From Micromonospora alfalfae (GTDB taxonomy: Bacteria > Actinomycetota > Actinomycetes > Mycobacteriales > Micromonosporaceae): DNA of 64,000 nt. Below the pieces are notes generated by a model that was not told where the DNA came from, searched no databases, and saw only the letters and a list, made by a program, of their open reading frames with translations. This document shows, one piece after another, positions 44,488-53,530 of the stretch (positions within the stretch are counted from its first letter, which is position 1; every line of letters starts with the position of its first letter). The position numbers and the translations under genes were made by a program. Location: positions 1 through 64,000 of the forward strand of contig NZ_JAKKFH010000001.1 of NCBI RefSeq assembly GCF_022230925.1, given 5' to 3'.

Positions 44488-46287
44488 TCAGTAGCTGTCC
44501 GGCCGGGTGATCCGCCAGGCCGCGTTGATCAGCCCGATGTGCGAGAGCGCCTGCGGCATGTTGCCGAGCTGCATCCCGGTGGACAGGTCGATCTGCTCGC
44601 TGAACAGGCCCACGTCGTTGGCGTGCCCGACGACCCGCTCGAAGAGCGCCTCGGCGCGCTGCTGTTCGCCGGTCATCACCAGGCACTCCACCAGCCAGAA
44701 CGAGCACAGCAGAAAGCCGGCCGGGTCGGTCGTCCAGCGCCGCAGCAGCCCGTCCTCGGTGCCCAGCTCGCGCTCGACCATCTCGATCGTCGAGCGCATC
44801 CGCGGGTCGGTGGCCGGCAGAAAGTGGGTGACCGGCAGGGCGAGCACCGAGGCGTCCAACTCCGCCGAGCCGAACGCGCCGGTGAAGGCCCCGATCCGCT
44901 CGTTCCACCCCTCGCGCAGCACTGCGTCGCGGATCTCGTCGCGGACAGTGGCCCAGCGATGCGGGTCGGCCCGGTCACCGAGCCGGTCGGCGAGCCCCAC
45001 CGCCCGGTCCATGGCGAGCCAGCAGGCCACCTTCGACGAAACGTAGTGGCGCTCCTCGTCGCGGGTCTCCCAGATGCCCCGGTCCGGCAGACGCCACGTC
45101 GCGGCCACCTGCTCGGTCAGCCCGAGCACCATCTCCCGCAACTCGTCCTCGAACGTCGCGCCGAGGTAGTCGCGCAGCCGCCACACCGCCGACATCACCT
45201 CACCCGGCACGTCGAGCTGCCGCTGCCGCCAGGCGTCGTTACCGACCCGCACGGGCCGACTGTCGCGGTAGCCACGCAGGTGGTTGCAGTGGTGCTCGGA
45301 GAGGTCGCGCTCGCCCTCCAGCCCGAACAGCACCGGCACCGGCTCGTCGCCGAAGCGGCCGATCGAGCGGGTCGCCCAGGCGAACAGCCGGGACGTCTCG
45401 TCGGGGCAGGCCGCCACCCACAGCGCCCGCATCGTCAACGAGAAGTCCCGCAGCCAGGAGTAGCGGTAGTCGTAGTTCCGGTCGCCGCCGATCTGCTCCG
45501 GCAGTGAGGAGGTCAGCGCCGCGGCGACCGCGCCACTGCGGGCGTACGTGAGGCCGGTCAGCACCGTGGAGCTGTGAGTGACGAGTTCGGGGTAACGGCC
45601 GGAGTATCCGTGCGTCTCCCGGAACGCCTGCCACGCCTGCGTCGTCTCGGCGAGGGTGGTCAACGGGTCCACCTTTGCCGGCGGGTCGCCGTACGCCTCG
45701 CCGAACGCGAGGTCCATCCCGATCACCTGACCGGCGGAGACCTCGAACTCGTGGGTCACCCGGTCCCTGCCCGCCCGCAGGTGCAGACCCCCGGCGCGCA
45801 ACATCAGCACCACCGGGCCGGCACCGGCCAGCACCCCACCGTCGGGCTGCTCGTGCAGGTACGGCGTGAGCAGGCCGTACTCCGGGCGGGGCGCGAAGTC
45901 CAACGCCATCCGTACCCGCCCGGAGAGCCCTTCGACCACTCGGATCAGCACGGCGGGTGAATTCTTGCCCAGCTCGTGCGCGCGGGCGCCGACCTCGGCG
46001 GCCAGCGCGTCGGTGACCGCCACGCTGCCGTGTGGGGTGTGGTGCACCGTCCGCAGCACCAACGAGTCCGGCAGGTACGCGCGCTCCACCCGGTGACCCG
46101 GGCCGCCGACCCCTACCGGCGCCAGCCGGAAGTGGCCAGCTCCCGGGTCGAGCAACCGCGCGAACACTGACGACCCGTCGAACCGGTGCGGGCACCACCA
46201 GTCGATCGAGCCGTCCTTGCCGACCAGGGCACCCGAACGAGAGTCCGAGAGGAACCCGTAGTCGGAGATCGGCTGCTGCTGCTCCAC
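44488..46287 (-). CDS. GH15 glucoamylase/trehalase-type hydrolase
   Basis: 599 residues, GTG start, two domains. The N-terminal beta-sandwich opens with the family block ISDYGFLSDSRSGALVGKDG and SIDWWCPHRFD. The (alpha/alpha)6 domain has NYDYRYSWLRDFSLTMRAL and the catalytic Glu region DRGIWETRDEERHYVSSKV. The mycobacterial relatives are trehalases; glucoamylase or dextranase are alternatives. No signal peptide, so it is cytoplasmic, which favours trehalose. The stop is 257 bases from the pectate lyase start. Confidence 0.9.
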   Translation of the reverse strand: MEQQQPISDYGFLSDSRSGALVGKDGSIDWWCPHRFDGSSVFARLLDPGAGHFRLAPVGVGGPGHRVERAYLPDSLVLRTVHHTPHGSVAVTDALAAEVGARAHELGKNSPAVLIRVVEGLSGRVRMALDFAPRPEYGLLTPYLHEQPDGGVLAGAGPVVLMLRAGGLHLRAGRDRVTHEFEVSAGQVIGMDLAFGEAYGDPPAKVDPLTTLAETTQAWQAFRETHGYSGRYPELVTHSSTVLTGLTYARSGAVAAALTSSLPEQIGGDRNYDYRYSWLRDFSLTMRALWVAACPDETSRLFAWATRSIGRFGDEPVPVLFGLEGERDLSEHHCNHLRGYRDSRPVRVGNDAWRQRQLDVPGEVMSAVWRLRDYLGATFEDELREMVLGLTEQVAATWRLPDRGIWETRDEERHYVSSKVACWLAMDRAVGLADRLGDRADPHRWATVRDEIRDAVLREGWNERIGAFTGAFGSAELDASVLALPVTHFLPATDPRMRSTIEMVERELGTEDGLLRRWTTDPAGFLLCSFWLVECLVMTGEQQRAEALFERVVGHANDVGLFSEQIDLSTGMQLGNMPQALSHIGLINAAWRITRPDSY

Positions 46288-46330
46288 CCGCCGGGGGTAC
46301 CCGCATCGGCCCGGATCAGGCCGGAGGCGA

Positions 46331-46735
46331 TCACTCGGTCGGTGGCTCGTCCTCGCCCGCCGCCTCGGCCGCGTCGGCCTCTTCCTTGGTCTTGTGCACT
46401 GCCTTGTCGGCGTGCTCCGGCGGCCCGTAGACCGTGTACAGCACCAGCGGGTTGGGACCGGTGTTGACGAAGTTGTGCTTGGTGCCCGCCGGCACCACCA
46501 CCAGGTCGCCCGCGACGACCTTCCGCTTCGCGCCGGCGACCCGCGCCTCGCCGACACCGCTCACGAAGGTGAGGATCTGGTCGATGTCCTCGTGCACCTC
46601 CTCGCCGATCTCCCCATCGGCGGGGATGGTCATGATGACCAGCTGGGTGTGCTCACCGGTCCACAGCACCCGCCGGAAATCCGGGCTCTTCTCGGCGACG
46701 GTCGCGATAGTGAAATGCTCCATGTCCACGCTCAT
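46331..46735 (-). CDS. Cupin-domain protein
   Basis: 134 residues. The first cupin motif is visible as GEIGEEVHEDIDQILTFVSG (metal His and Glu/Asp) and the second as VPAGTKHNFVNTG. The final 35 residues are an acidic, low-complexity tail (ADAAEAAGEDEPPTE). Single-domain cupins of this type act as isomerases, dioxygenases or sugar-binding regulators, so no reaction is assigned. It precedes the GH15 gene by 43 bases on the same strand and may be co-transcribed. Confidence 0.85.
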   Translation of the reverse strand: MSVDMEHFTIATVAEKSPDFRRVLWTGEHTQLVIMTIPADGEIGEEVHEDIDQILTFVSGVGEARVAGAKRKVVAGDLVVVPAGTKHNFVNTGPNPLVLYTVYGPPEHADKAVHKTKEEADAAEAAGEDEPPTE

Positions 46736-46965
46736 ACCCCGTCCGGCGGCACCCCACGCCGGGACTCACAAATGGTGGAATTCCCCACGCTGGGAGGGTT
46801 TGGATCCACACGGACCGGGGATCGAGGAGCGGACCGGCGCGAACGGCCGGTCGAGCCAGGTCCCCGCCGACGTACCGCCGAACGGCTGCGGTGGTGGGAG
46901 ACGGCCAGAGCGCGGCGACGTTCCGATCACGGAGCGGCGCCGCGCGCTCTTGTCCGCCGGAGGGC

Positions 46966-47844
46966 CTAGCGGTGCAGCCAGCTGACCAGATCGGGTGGGG
47001 CCAGCGCGGCGACCCGTTGCCGGTAGCGGGCGAGGCCGGCCTCGTCCAGCAGGTCACGCCCCTGGCCCGAGCCTCCCCGGCGAAAGAACGCCTGCCGGTC
47101 ACGCAGCACGCCGAGCGTGTCCGGTGCGAGCCTGTCGGCGCGCTCCCGCATCCGACCGAAGGTGGCCGCCTCGACCAACTCCGGCCCCGGACTCGGAAGT
47201 TTCCACGTGTCGGCCAGCCGGCGCATCTCGCCGCCCAGATCGGCCAGCAGGTCGTCGTAGTGCACCAGCTCGACGTTCGGCTCGTGTCGGCGGACCCACG
47301 CGTCACTGAGGTGCATCAGCACCCCGGGCAGCGAATCCAGCTCGGCGCAGGGGTCCACCTCCCGGTTGACCCAGCTCAGCAACCACTCCCGCACCGGTGG
47401 CCGCTCTCTGGGTGGCCCGGTCGGGGCGGGTTGGCCGGTCAGCTCGGCGATGCGTGCCCGGTCCAGGTTGGCGCTCTGGTGGTAGAGGGAGACCGCCATG
47501 TCCAGCGGGTGCCGGGCCACCACCACGTAGTGCGCCCGAGGGTCCGACGGCACCCCGTCCAGCGGGGTGTGCGTCTTGATGAACCGCCGGTGTGGCTGGG
47601 CGGCCAGCCGGTCGTACACAGTAGCCTGCGGCTCACCCAACCAGTCGAGCCACGGCGACAGCACTGTCAGCGGCGTCGGCAACTCCGCGCTACGAAGCAC
47701 CAGCAGCGCACAGATCATCTGCATCCAGGTGGTGCCGCTCTTGGACCGGGTGCTGATCACGATGTCGCCGTCGCGGAACGGGAAACCGGTCCACCGTGCG
47801 CTGTCCTCTTCGTCGGACTGGTAACGGTGAATCGACGTGGGCAT
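46966..47844 (-). CDS. PAPS-dependent sulfotransferase
   Basis: 292 residues. The 5'-phosphosulfate loop is ISTRSKSGTTWMQMI and the 3'-phosphate site VVVARHPLDMAVS, both typical of aryl/alcohol sulfotransferases (Sulfotransfer_1). Cytoplasmic; transfers sulfate from PAPS to a hydroxyl of a small molecule or lipid. No biosynthetic cluster surrounds it, so its acceptor is unknown. 230 bases downstream, before the cupin gene, contain nothing recognisable. It is divergent from the beta-family gene. Confidence 0.88.
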   Translation of the reverse strand: MPTSIHRYQSDEEDSARWTGFPFRDGDIVISTRSKSGTTWMQMICALLVLRSAELPTPLTVLSPWLDWLGEPQATVYDRLAAQPHRRFIKTHTPLDGVPSDPRAHYVVVARHPLDMAVSLYHQSANLDRARIAELTGQPAPTGPPRERPPVREWLLSWVNREVDPCAELDSLPGVLMHLSDAWVRRHEPNVELVHYDDLLADLGGEMRRLADTWKLPSPGPELVEAATFGRMRERADRLAPDTLGVLRDRQAFFRRGGSGQGRDLLDEAGLARYRQRVAALAPPDLVSWLHR

Positions 47845-47935
47845 CGGTGGATGGTAGTCGCCGAACCGACAGTCGGGCAGCCGAATTCCGGCTTACATTC
47901 CTGGGGCACGGGCGTATGCCTGGCTAGATTGAATT

Positions 47936-49006
47936 ATGGTGCCCGCCCACGGGGGCCGGGCGGCGGCACCGGTCTACCGCCCCATCCTCGCCAACCGACG
48001 GGGCGAGCTTGAAGCCCTGAGCCACCTCGATCCCGCCCATGCCGCACTGGTCGCCCCGGTCCTGGAGATCGGCGCGATCGGTCGGTCCACGATGGACGCC
48101 ATTCGCCGGCTGCCGTCCGGGCTGCTGCCCGCCATCGACGTCAGCGCACTGCCCGACATCCCCGAGGCGGAGCTGACCCGTTGGGGCGTGCCGGTGGTGC
48201 CGGTGATCGGGCTCTCCGAGAGCGACCACCGGCTGGTCGCGCACGGCGCGGCGGCGCGGGCGTACGGCCGGCGCGCGCTCATCCGACTGCGGGCCGGCCA
48301 GGACCGGGCCGGGCCGGACGCGAGCACCACCGCCGTGGAACGGATCTGGCGGTTCACCGGCCTCGCCCCGGAGGAGTGCGACCTGCTGGTGGACGCGGGG
48401 GACGTCTGCTGCCCGGCCGACGTGCGGACCGCCGAGCCCCGGGTACGCCACCTGCTGGACTGGGCACGCCGACACGCCTGGCGGTCGGTGACTGTGGCGG
48501 CGGGCGGTATGCCTCCGACGCTGTCCCGGTTGCCCACCGACGAGCCGGTCCAACTGGACCGCTGGGACTGGCAACTGTGGCGGCGACTGGCCGACACCGG
48601 GGTCGACTACGGCGACTACGGTGTCCACCCGGCTGGGCCGGGCGCCGGTGACAGTGGCGACCGGTTGCCGACGGTGCGCTACACCGACGACGGCAGCTGG
48701 TGGGTCTACCGCTGGGCGCGACGCGGCGGCCGGGGCGACGACAGGTTCGCCGACCTGTGCCGCACGCTGGTGTCGGCACCGCACTGGCCGATCACCGGTG
48801 CGGCCTTCTCCTGGGGTGACCATGAGCTGCTGCGCCGGGCCCGCCGTGGCGCCGGGGCCGGCTCGACCGCCAACTGGGCGGCGTGGAGCACCTCGCACCA
48901 CCTGGCCCACGTGCTCGGCACGCTGTTGCATCCAGCAGGCGACGGCGCACCACGGTGGCACCCTGGGCAGGGGCCGCCACCGCAGCGGGGACGATCGCCA
49001 CGCTGA
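47936..49006 (+). CDS. Beta-family protein (phage T4 beta-like)
   Basis: 356 residues. The start YRPILANRRGELEALSHL and GLLPAIDVS are typical of the Pfam Beta_protein family, proteins of unknown function named after a phage T4 product and found in many bacteria. The fold appears to be a TIM-like barrel (VVPVIGLSESD, ALIRLRAG). There is no ribosome site; TAGATT about 12 bases upstream suggests a leaderless transcript. It converges on the HesB-like gene nine bases away. A phage-defence link is sometimes suggested for the family but is not shown here. Confidence 0.72.
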   Translation: MVPAHGGRAAAPVYRPILANRRGELEALSHLDPAHAALVAPVLEIGAIGRSTMDAIRRLPSGLLPAIDVSALPDIPEAELTRWGVPVVPVIGLSESDHRLVAHGAAARAYGRRALIRLRAGQDRAGPDASTTAVERIWRFTGLAPEECDLLVDAGDVCCPADVRTAEPRVRHLLDWARRHAWRSVTVAAGGMPPTLSRLPTDEPVQLDRWDWQLWRRLADTGVDYGDYGVHPAGPGAGDSGDRLPTVRYTDDGSWWVYRWARRGGRGDDRFADLCRTLVSAPHWPITGAAFSWGDHELLRRARRGAGAGSTANWAAWSTSHHLAHVLGTLLHPAGDGAPRWHPGQGPPPQRGRSPR

Positions 49007-49015
49007 AAGCCGGAT

Positions 49016-49297
49016 CTACTGCTTCTCGGTGAAGCCGAACTGGATGATGCCCTCGTCGTCGACAGTGGCGTCCACCGACGCGTCGCCGAGCAGCTCGGCG
49101 GCGTCCTCGTCCAGGAAGATCCGCGCGCCCTGGTTGTCGACCACCCGATCGCCCTGCACCGGCTCGGGCACCAGCTCGACGGTGAGCGATCCCGCATCGG
49201 TGTCGGCGGCGATACGCACACCGCCGTCCTGGGCGACGTCCTGTTGGTTGGCGAGGTCACGGATGACGAGCACGGCGTTATCGGTCATGGTGAGCAT
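49016..49297 (-). CDS. Cysteine-free HesB-like protein
   Basis: 93 residues with the A-type carrier fold (MLTMTDNAVLVIRDL, RIFLDEDAAELLGD, IIQFGFTEKQ). A-type iron-sulfur carriers use three cysteines; none is present, so it cannot hold a cluster in the usual way. Related actinobacterial proteins are annotated as HesB or adhesin without proof. GAGGAG lies eight bases before ATG 49297. It stands alone between convergent and tandem neighbours. Function unknown. Confidence 0.75.
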   Translation of the reverse strand: MLTMTDNAVLVIRDLANQQDVAQDGGVRIAADTDAGSLTVELVPEPVQGDRVVDNQGARIFLDEDAAELLGDASVDATVDDEGIIQFGFTEKQ

Positions 49298-49489
49298 TTG
49301 TGGAACTCCTCGTGGATTGTCGGCTCGCTGTCGGATACCGCGCGGACCGGACACTCGGCCCGCCTACGAGCACACGTGGGAGGCGACAGAGGGGCGAACG
49401 ATCATCGCCGTCGCACCGAATCGGGGCAGCTGACGGCCCCGTCACTCCCACCGTGCCCGCTGGCCGGCCATCCGTCAAATAGAGCCAGG

Positions 49490-50623
49490 TCAGTGGAGAG
49501 CGGCGGCCGGCGCCAGCCAGGCGCGAATCTCGTTGACCGCCGCGCGGCCGGCCCGGTTGGCCCCGATCGTGCTGGCCGAGGGGCCGTACCCGACCAGGTG
49601 AATCCGAGCGTCGGCGACCACTCGGGTGCCGTCCATCGTGATACCGCCACCCGGCGCGCGCAGCCCCAGCGGGGCGAGATGGTCGATGGCCGCCCGGAAG
49701 CCGGTGCACCAGAGGATCACGTCCGCCGGCACGAACCTCCCGTCCGTCCAGGCCACCCCGTCGGGCGTGATCCGGTCGAACATGGGTAGCCGGTCGAGGA
49801 CGCCGCGCTCGCGCAGGTGGCGTACCTCCGGGGTGACCGGAAGCCCGGTCACGCCCACCACGCTGCCCGGCGGCCGGCCGGAGCGGACCGCCTGCTCCAC
49901 CCGGGCCACGGCGGCCCGACCCAGTTCCGGGCCGAACTCCTCCTCGTTGAACGTCGGCGGCCGGCGGGTCACCCAGGTGGTGGCCGCCGCGACGGTGGAG
50001 ACCTCGCCGAGCAGTTGCACGGCCGAGGTGCCGCCACCGACCACCACCACGCGCAGGCCGGCGAACTCGGCCGGCCCTCGGTAGTCGGCGGTGTGCAACT
50101 GGCGTCCGCGGAACGTCGACCGGCCCGGGTAGTGCGGCCAGAACGGTCGCGTCCAGGTGCCGGTGGCGTTGATCAGGGCCCGGGCGGTCCAGGTGCCCCG
50201 GTCGGTGCGCACGTCGAGTCGTCCGTCCGGGCGGGAGTGCACCCCTCGGACCCGCACCGGCCGCCGCACCGGCAGGTCGAAGGCTCTCTCGTACGCGGCG
50301 AAGTAGGCGCTGACCTGCTCGGAAGCCGGGCGTTGTGGCTCGGTGGGCGGGAGCGGCAGCCCGGGCAGGTCATGGAAGCCGTGCACGCGGTCGAAGACCA
50401 GCGTCGGCCAGCGGTGCTGCCAGGCGCCGCCGGGCCCGTTGTCGGCGTCGAGGATGACGAAGCCGCTGTCGGGCGCGAAGCCGGTGCGGTGCAGGTGATA
50501 GCCGGCGCTCAGGCCGGCCTGCCCGGCACCGATCACCACGACGTCCGCGGAGTGGGTGGCCACGTGGGCTACAACGCGCTGGATGTCGCCGCTGTGCCCG
50601 TCCTCGACCGTCACGCCGATCAC
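49490..50623 (-). CDS. Flavin-containing monooxygenase
   Basis: 377 residues including a possibly over-long N-terminus. The FAD site is VVVIGAGQAGLSAGYHL and the NADPH site LRVVVVGGGTSAVQLL, with the FMO-like block TWTRPFWPHYPG between them and ILWCTGFRAAIDHL near the end. It oxygenates a soft nucleophile (N or S) or performs Baeyer-Villiger chemistry; substrate unknown. The start is not well fixed: GTG 50623 is given, but a later GTG close to VVVIGAG is possible. 50 bases separate it from the divergent aquaporin. Confidence 0.84.
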   Translation of the reverse strand: MIGVTVEDGHSGDIQRVVAHVATHSADVVVIGAGQAGLSAGYHLHRTGFAPDSGFVILDADNGPGGAWQHRWPTLVFDRVHGFHDLPGLPLPPTEPQRPASEQVSAYFAAYERAFDLPVRRPVRVRGVHSRPDGRLDVRTDRGTWTARALINATGTWTRPFWPHYPGRSTFRGRQLHTADYRGPAEFAGLRVVVVGGGTSAVQLLGEVSTVAAATTWVTRRPPTFNEEEFGPELGRAAVARVEQAVRSGRPPGSVVGVTGLPVTPEVRHLRERGVLDRLPMFDRITPDGVAWTDGRFVPADVILWCTGFRAAIDHLAPLGLRAPGGGITMDGTRVVADARIHLVGYGPSASTIGANRAGRAAVNEIRAWLAPAAALH

Positions 50624-50672
50624 AGACAGCTATTCCGGCTTCGACCACCTGACCTGCGCCTACGCTGAGTTG

Positions 50673-51389
50673 ATGAGCGACTTCCGTCGGTATGCGGGCG
50701 AGTTCCTCGGCACCCTGTTGCTGGTGTTCTTCGGGGTGGGCAGCGCGGTCGCCGCACGGGTCCAGGGCGGTGTGGTCGTGGTGGCACTGGCCTTCGGGTT
50801 CGTGATGGTGGCCCTCGTCTACACGATCGGCCCACTCTCCGGGAGCCACGTCAACCCAGCGGTGACCCTCGGTGTGCTGCTCTCCGGCAAGATCTCGGTG
50901 CTCGGGGCGGTGGCGTACTGGATCGCGCAGTTCGTCGGCGCGACGGTCGCGGGCTTCGTGCTCTGGGCGCTCACCCGCTGGGGTGACGTGGCGGACCAGA
51001 CCGGGGCCCTGGGCACCAACGGTTACGGCGCGCACATCAACCGGGGCGGCGCGGCGGTGCTGGAGGTCGTGCTGACCTTCCTCTTCGTGCTGGTAGTGCT
51101 GGTGGTGACGAGTCGGAGCGAGAATCCGGGCACCGCCGGGCTGGCCATCGGGTTGGCCCTGGCCGTGACCCAACTGGTGGGCGTGACGCTGACCGGCGCG
51201 GCGGTCAATCCGGCCCGCGCGTTCGGTCCGGCGGTCTTCGAGGGCGGTGTGGCGCTACGGCAGCTCTGGGTGTTCATCGTCTTCCCGCTGCTCGGTGGGG
51301 CGCTCGCCGCGCTGGTCGCGCCACTGGTGATGGGGGCGCAGCGGCACTACTGGGGTGGGCACGAGAAGACGGTCGGCGGGCCGAAGTAG
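50673..51389 (+). CDS. Aquaporin/MIP channel
   Basis: 238 residues, six helices with two half-helices. Both NPA loops are present: GSHVNPAVTLG and GAAVNPARAFGPA. The residue after the second NPA is Arg, part of the selectivity filter. The pattern fits a water-type AqpZ more than a glycerol facilitator. The C-terminus ends in a short basic tail. Passive transport of water or small neutral solutes across the cytoplasmic membrane. Confidence 0.93.
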   Translation: MSDFRRYAGEFLGTLLLVFFGVGSAVAARVQGGVVVVALAFGFVMVALVYTIGPLSGSHVNPAVTLGVLLSGKISVLGAVAYWIAQFVGATVAGFVLWALTRWGDVADQTGALGTNGYGAHINRGGAAVLEVVLTFLFVLVVLVVTSRSENPGTAGLAIGLALAVTQLVGVTLTGAAVNPARAFGPAVFEGGVALRQLWVFIVFPLLGGALAALVAPLVMGAQRHYWGGHEKTVGGPK

Positions 51390-51455
51390 CCCAGACGGCA
51401 ATATCTTTCGCCTGAGGCCCTTCTCCGGCGAATATCTCCGTGACAGCATCAGCGG

Positions 51456-53039
51456 ATGCATCGTCGTCACTTTCCCCGGGCGCTCGCGCTGCTCGCGCTG
51501 GTCGCGACCGCGGCCACCGCCGCCGCGCCCGGCGCCACGGCCGAGTCGCCCACCCCCGCGACGACCCACCTGCGTGCCACCATCGACACGATCCTCGCCG
51601 ACACCCGGCTGGCCGGCGCGCAGGCGTCGGTGGTCGTGGTCGACACCAGCACGGGACAGACGCTCTACGACCGCAACGGGGACCGCCGGCTGGTTCCCGC
51701 GTCCAACACCAAGCTGCTGACCTCGACGGCCGCCCTTGAGCTGCTCGGCCCGGGCCACCGCTTCAGCACCGACGTCCGGGCCAGCGGCAAGCGCCGTGCG
51801 GGCCTGCTCTCCGGCAACCTCTACCTGCACGGCGGAGGCGATCCGACAATGCTCGCCGCCGACTACGACGCGCTCGCCGCGCAGGTCGCCGCCGACGGCG
51901 TGCGGGTGGTCACCGGGAACCTGGTCGCCGACGACACCCGCTACGACCGCACCCGGCTCGGCCCCGACTGGACCTGGGACGACGAGCCCTACTACTACGC
52001 CGCCCAGGTCTCCGCGCTGACAGTGGCCCCGGACACCGACTACGACGCGGGCACCGTGATCGTGCACGCCGCACCGGCCGACCGGGCCGGCGCCCCGCCG
52101 GTGGTCACCACCACCCCCGCCACCGGGTACGTCCGCGTCGACAACCGCGCCCAGACGGTCAGCGACGGCGAGACCTCGATCTCGATCGAGCGCGAGCACG
52201 GCGGCAACACCGTCGTGGTGACCGGTCAGATCGCCGTCGGCGACGAGCCCGCCAGTGACTGGGTCACCGTCTGGGAACCCACCGGCTACGCGGCGGACGT
52301 GTTCCGGGCGGCGCTGCACCGACACGGCGTCCGGGTGCTCGGCCGGACGGTGCTCGGCCAGCCCACCCCGCAGACGGCCCAGCCGGTGGCGCGTCACGAC
52401 TCGATGAGTCTGGGCGAGTTGATGACGCCATTCTTGAAGCTGTCCAACAACGGGCACGCCGAGGTGTTGACGAAGGAGATCGGCCGGGTGCTCTCCGGTT
52501 CGGGCACCTGGACGGCCGGTCTCACAGCGATCAGCGAGTATGTCGCCGACACCGGAATGGACACCGGGAGACTGCGCCAGCGTGACGGCTCAGGGTTGTC
52601 AAGGCGCAACCTGATCCCGGCGGCGGAATTCGTCGACCTGTTGAGCGCCGTCCGCGCCGAACCGTGGTTCGCGACCTGGTACGCGGCACTGCCGATCGCC
52701 GGTCAGCCCGAGCGGTTCGTCGGCGGCACCCTGCGCAGCCGGATGGCCGGTACGCCGGCAGCGGGCAACGTGCACGCCAAGACCGGCAGCCTGACCGGTG
52801 TCTCCGGGCTCTCCGGCTATGTCACCAGCGCCGATGGTCGACTGTTGGCGTTCTCCATCCTGCTGAACAACTACCTCACGGCGTCGGTGAAGTCGCTCGA
52901 GGACCAGATCGCCGTGGCGCTGGCCGGTTTCCGTGAGGGTGGTGCGTCGACGGCACGGGTGGCCCGGCCGACGGTGCCGGAGACGCCGCGCACCCCGGAG
53001 GGCGTCGAGTGCTCCTGGGTGAAACCGATCACCTGCTGA
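51456..53039 (+). CDS. dacB: Secreted D-Ala-D-Ala carboxypeptidase/endopeptidase (PBP4, S13)
   Basis: 527 residues with a signal peptide (RALALLALVATAATAAAPG). Penicillin-binding motifs are PASNTK (Ser83-Lys86), LSNNGHAE (SxN) and HAKTGSLTG (KTG). The long insertion between SxxK and SxN is typical of class C, type PBP4. It trims peptidoglycan stem peptides or opens cross-links in the wall. The C-terminus ends with a conserved-looking pair of cysteines (CSWVKPITC). A convergent small gene follows after a hairpin; a paralogue of it lies behind the M15 peptidase. Confidence 0.94.
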   Translation: MHRRHFPRALALLALVATAATAAAPGATAESPTPATTHLRATIDTILADTRLAGAQASVVVVDTSTGQTLYDRNGDRRLVPASNTKLLTSTAALELLGPGHRFSTDVRASGKRRAGLLSGNLYLHGGGDPTMLAADYDALAAQVAADGVRVVTGNLVADDTRYDRTRLGPDWTWDDEPYYYAAQVSALTVAPDTDYDAGTVIVHAAPADRAGAPPVVTTTPATGYVRVDNRAQTVSDGETSISIEREHGGNTVVVTGQIAVGDEPASDWVTVWEPTGYAADVFRAALHRHGVRVLGRTVLGQPTPQTAQPVARHDSMSLGELMTPFLKLSNNGHAEVLTKEIGRVLSGSGTWTAGLTAISEYVADTGMDTGRLRQRDGSGLSRRNLIPAAEFVDLLSAVRAEPWFATWYAALPIAGQPERFVGGTLRSRMAGTPAAGNVHAKTGSLTGVSGLSGYVTSADGRLLAFSILLNNYLTASVKSLEDQIAVALAGFREGGASTARVARPTVPETPRTPEGVECSWVKPITC

Positions 53040-53044
53040 GCGAC

Positions 53045-53074
53045 GGCCGGGAGGCGCGTTCGCGCCTCCCGGCC
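53045..53074. terminator. Bidirectional hairpin after dacB
   Basis: GGCCGGGAGGCGCG-TT-CGCGCCTCCCGGCC, 14-base perfect arms, between convergent dacB and the small C-x8-C gene. Confidence 0.88.
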
Positions 53075-53084
53075 CGGCGAGCGC

Positions 53085-53414
53085 TCAGGCCGGACGGTCC
53101 GGTGGGGGGACCACCGCCGTCGGGTCACCGCGTTCGATGAGCGCGGCGATCTCAGCGGCCCGCAGCCCGCGCAGCGCCAGCACCCGGGTGCCCCAGCGGT
53201 GCAGGCGGCACGGGTGCGGGCTGGCATCGTTGCGGCAGACCACACCCCCGGACCACCGGCGGGGGGCGTGCACCACCACCGCCCGTACGGCGAACTGGGT
53301 GTCCTCGCCCGTCACGTACGGCGGCAGGGGGATGTCGCGAAGAACCTCCCCGGACGCTTCACCGGTGCCGGACGAAGCGGCACGACGGACGCGGTGGGCG
53401 GTGCTGCTACTCAT
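53085..53414 (-). CDS. Small C-x8-C protein, paralogue A
   Basis: 109 residues, no signal peptide or membrane helix. The core reads FAVRAVVVHAPRRW, VVCRNDASPHPC, RLHRWGTRVLALRGL and EIAALIERGD. It is clearly related to the gene at 60107-60517, sharing AVRAVVVH, CRND-x4-PC and RLHRWG-x-RVL. The two cysteines are separated by eight residues and could bind metal or form a disulfide. The start at 53414 is chosen because GGAGG lies eight bases upstream. Function unknown. It converges on dacB. Confidence 0.72.
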   Translation of the reverse strand: MSSSTAHRVRRAASSGTGEASGEVLRDIPLPPYVTGEDTQFAVRAVVVHAPRRWSGGVVCRNDASPHPCRLHRWGTRVLALRGLRAAEIAALIERGDPTAVVPPPDRPA

Positions 53415-53530
53415 CTCCGCTGCCTCCACACTGGATGGTCGGATGGGGACAGCAGAAAGTTACGACCCATTCGACAGTCCGCGACGGACAAATTGTCCCG
53501 CCGTCCGACGCGCAGCGATCAGTCAGTCAG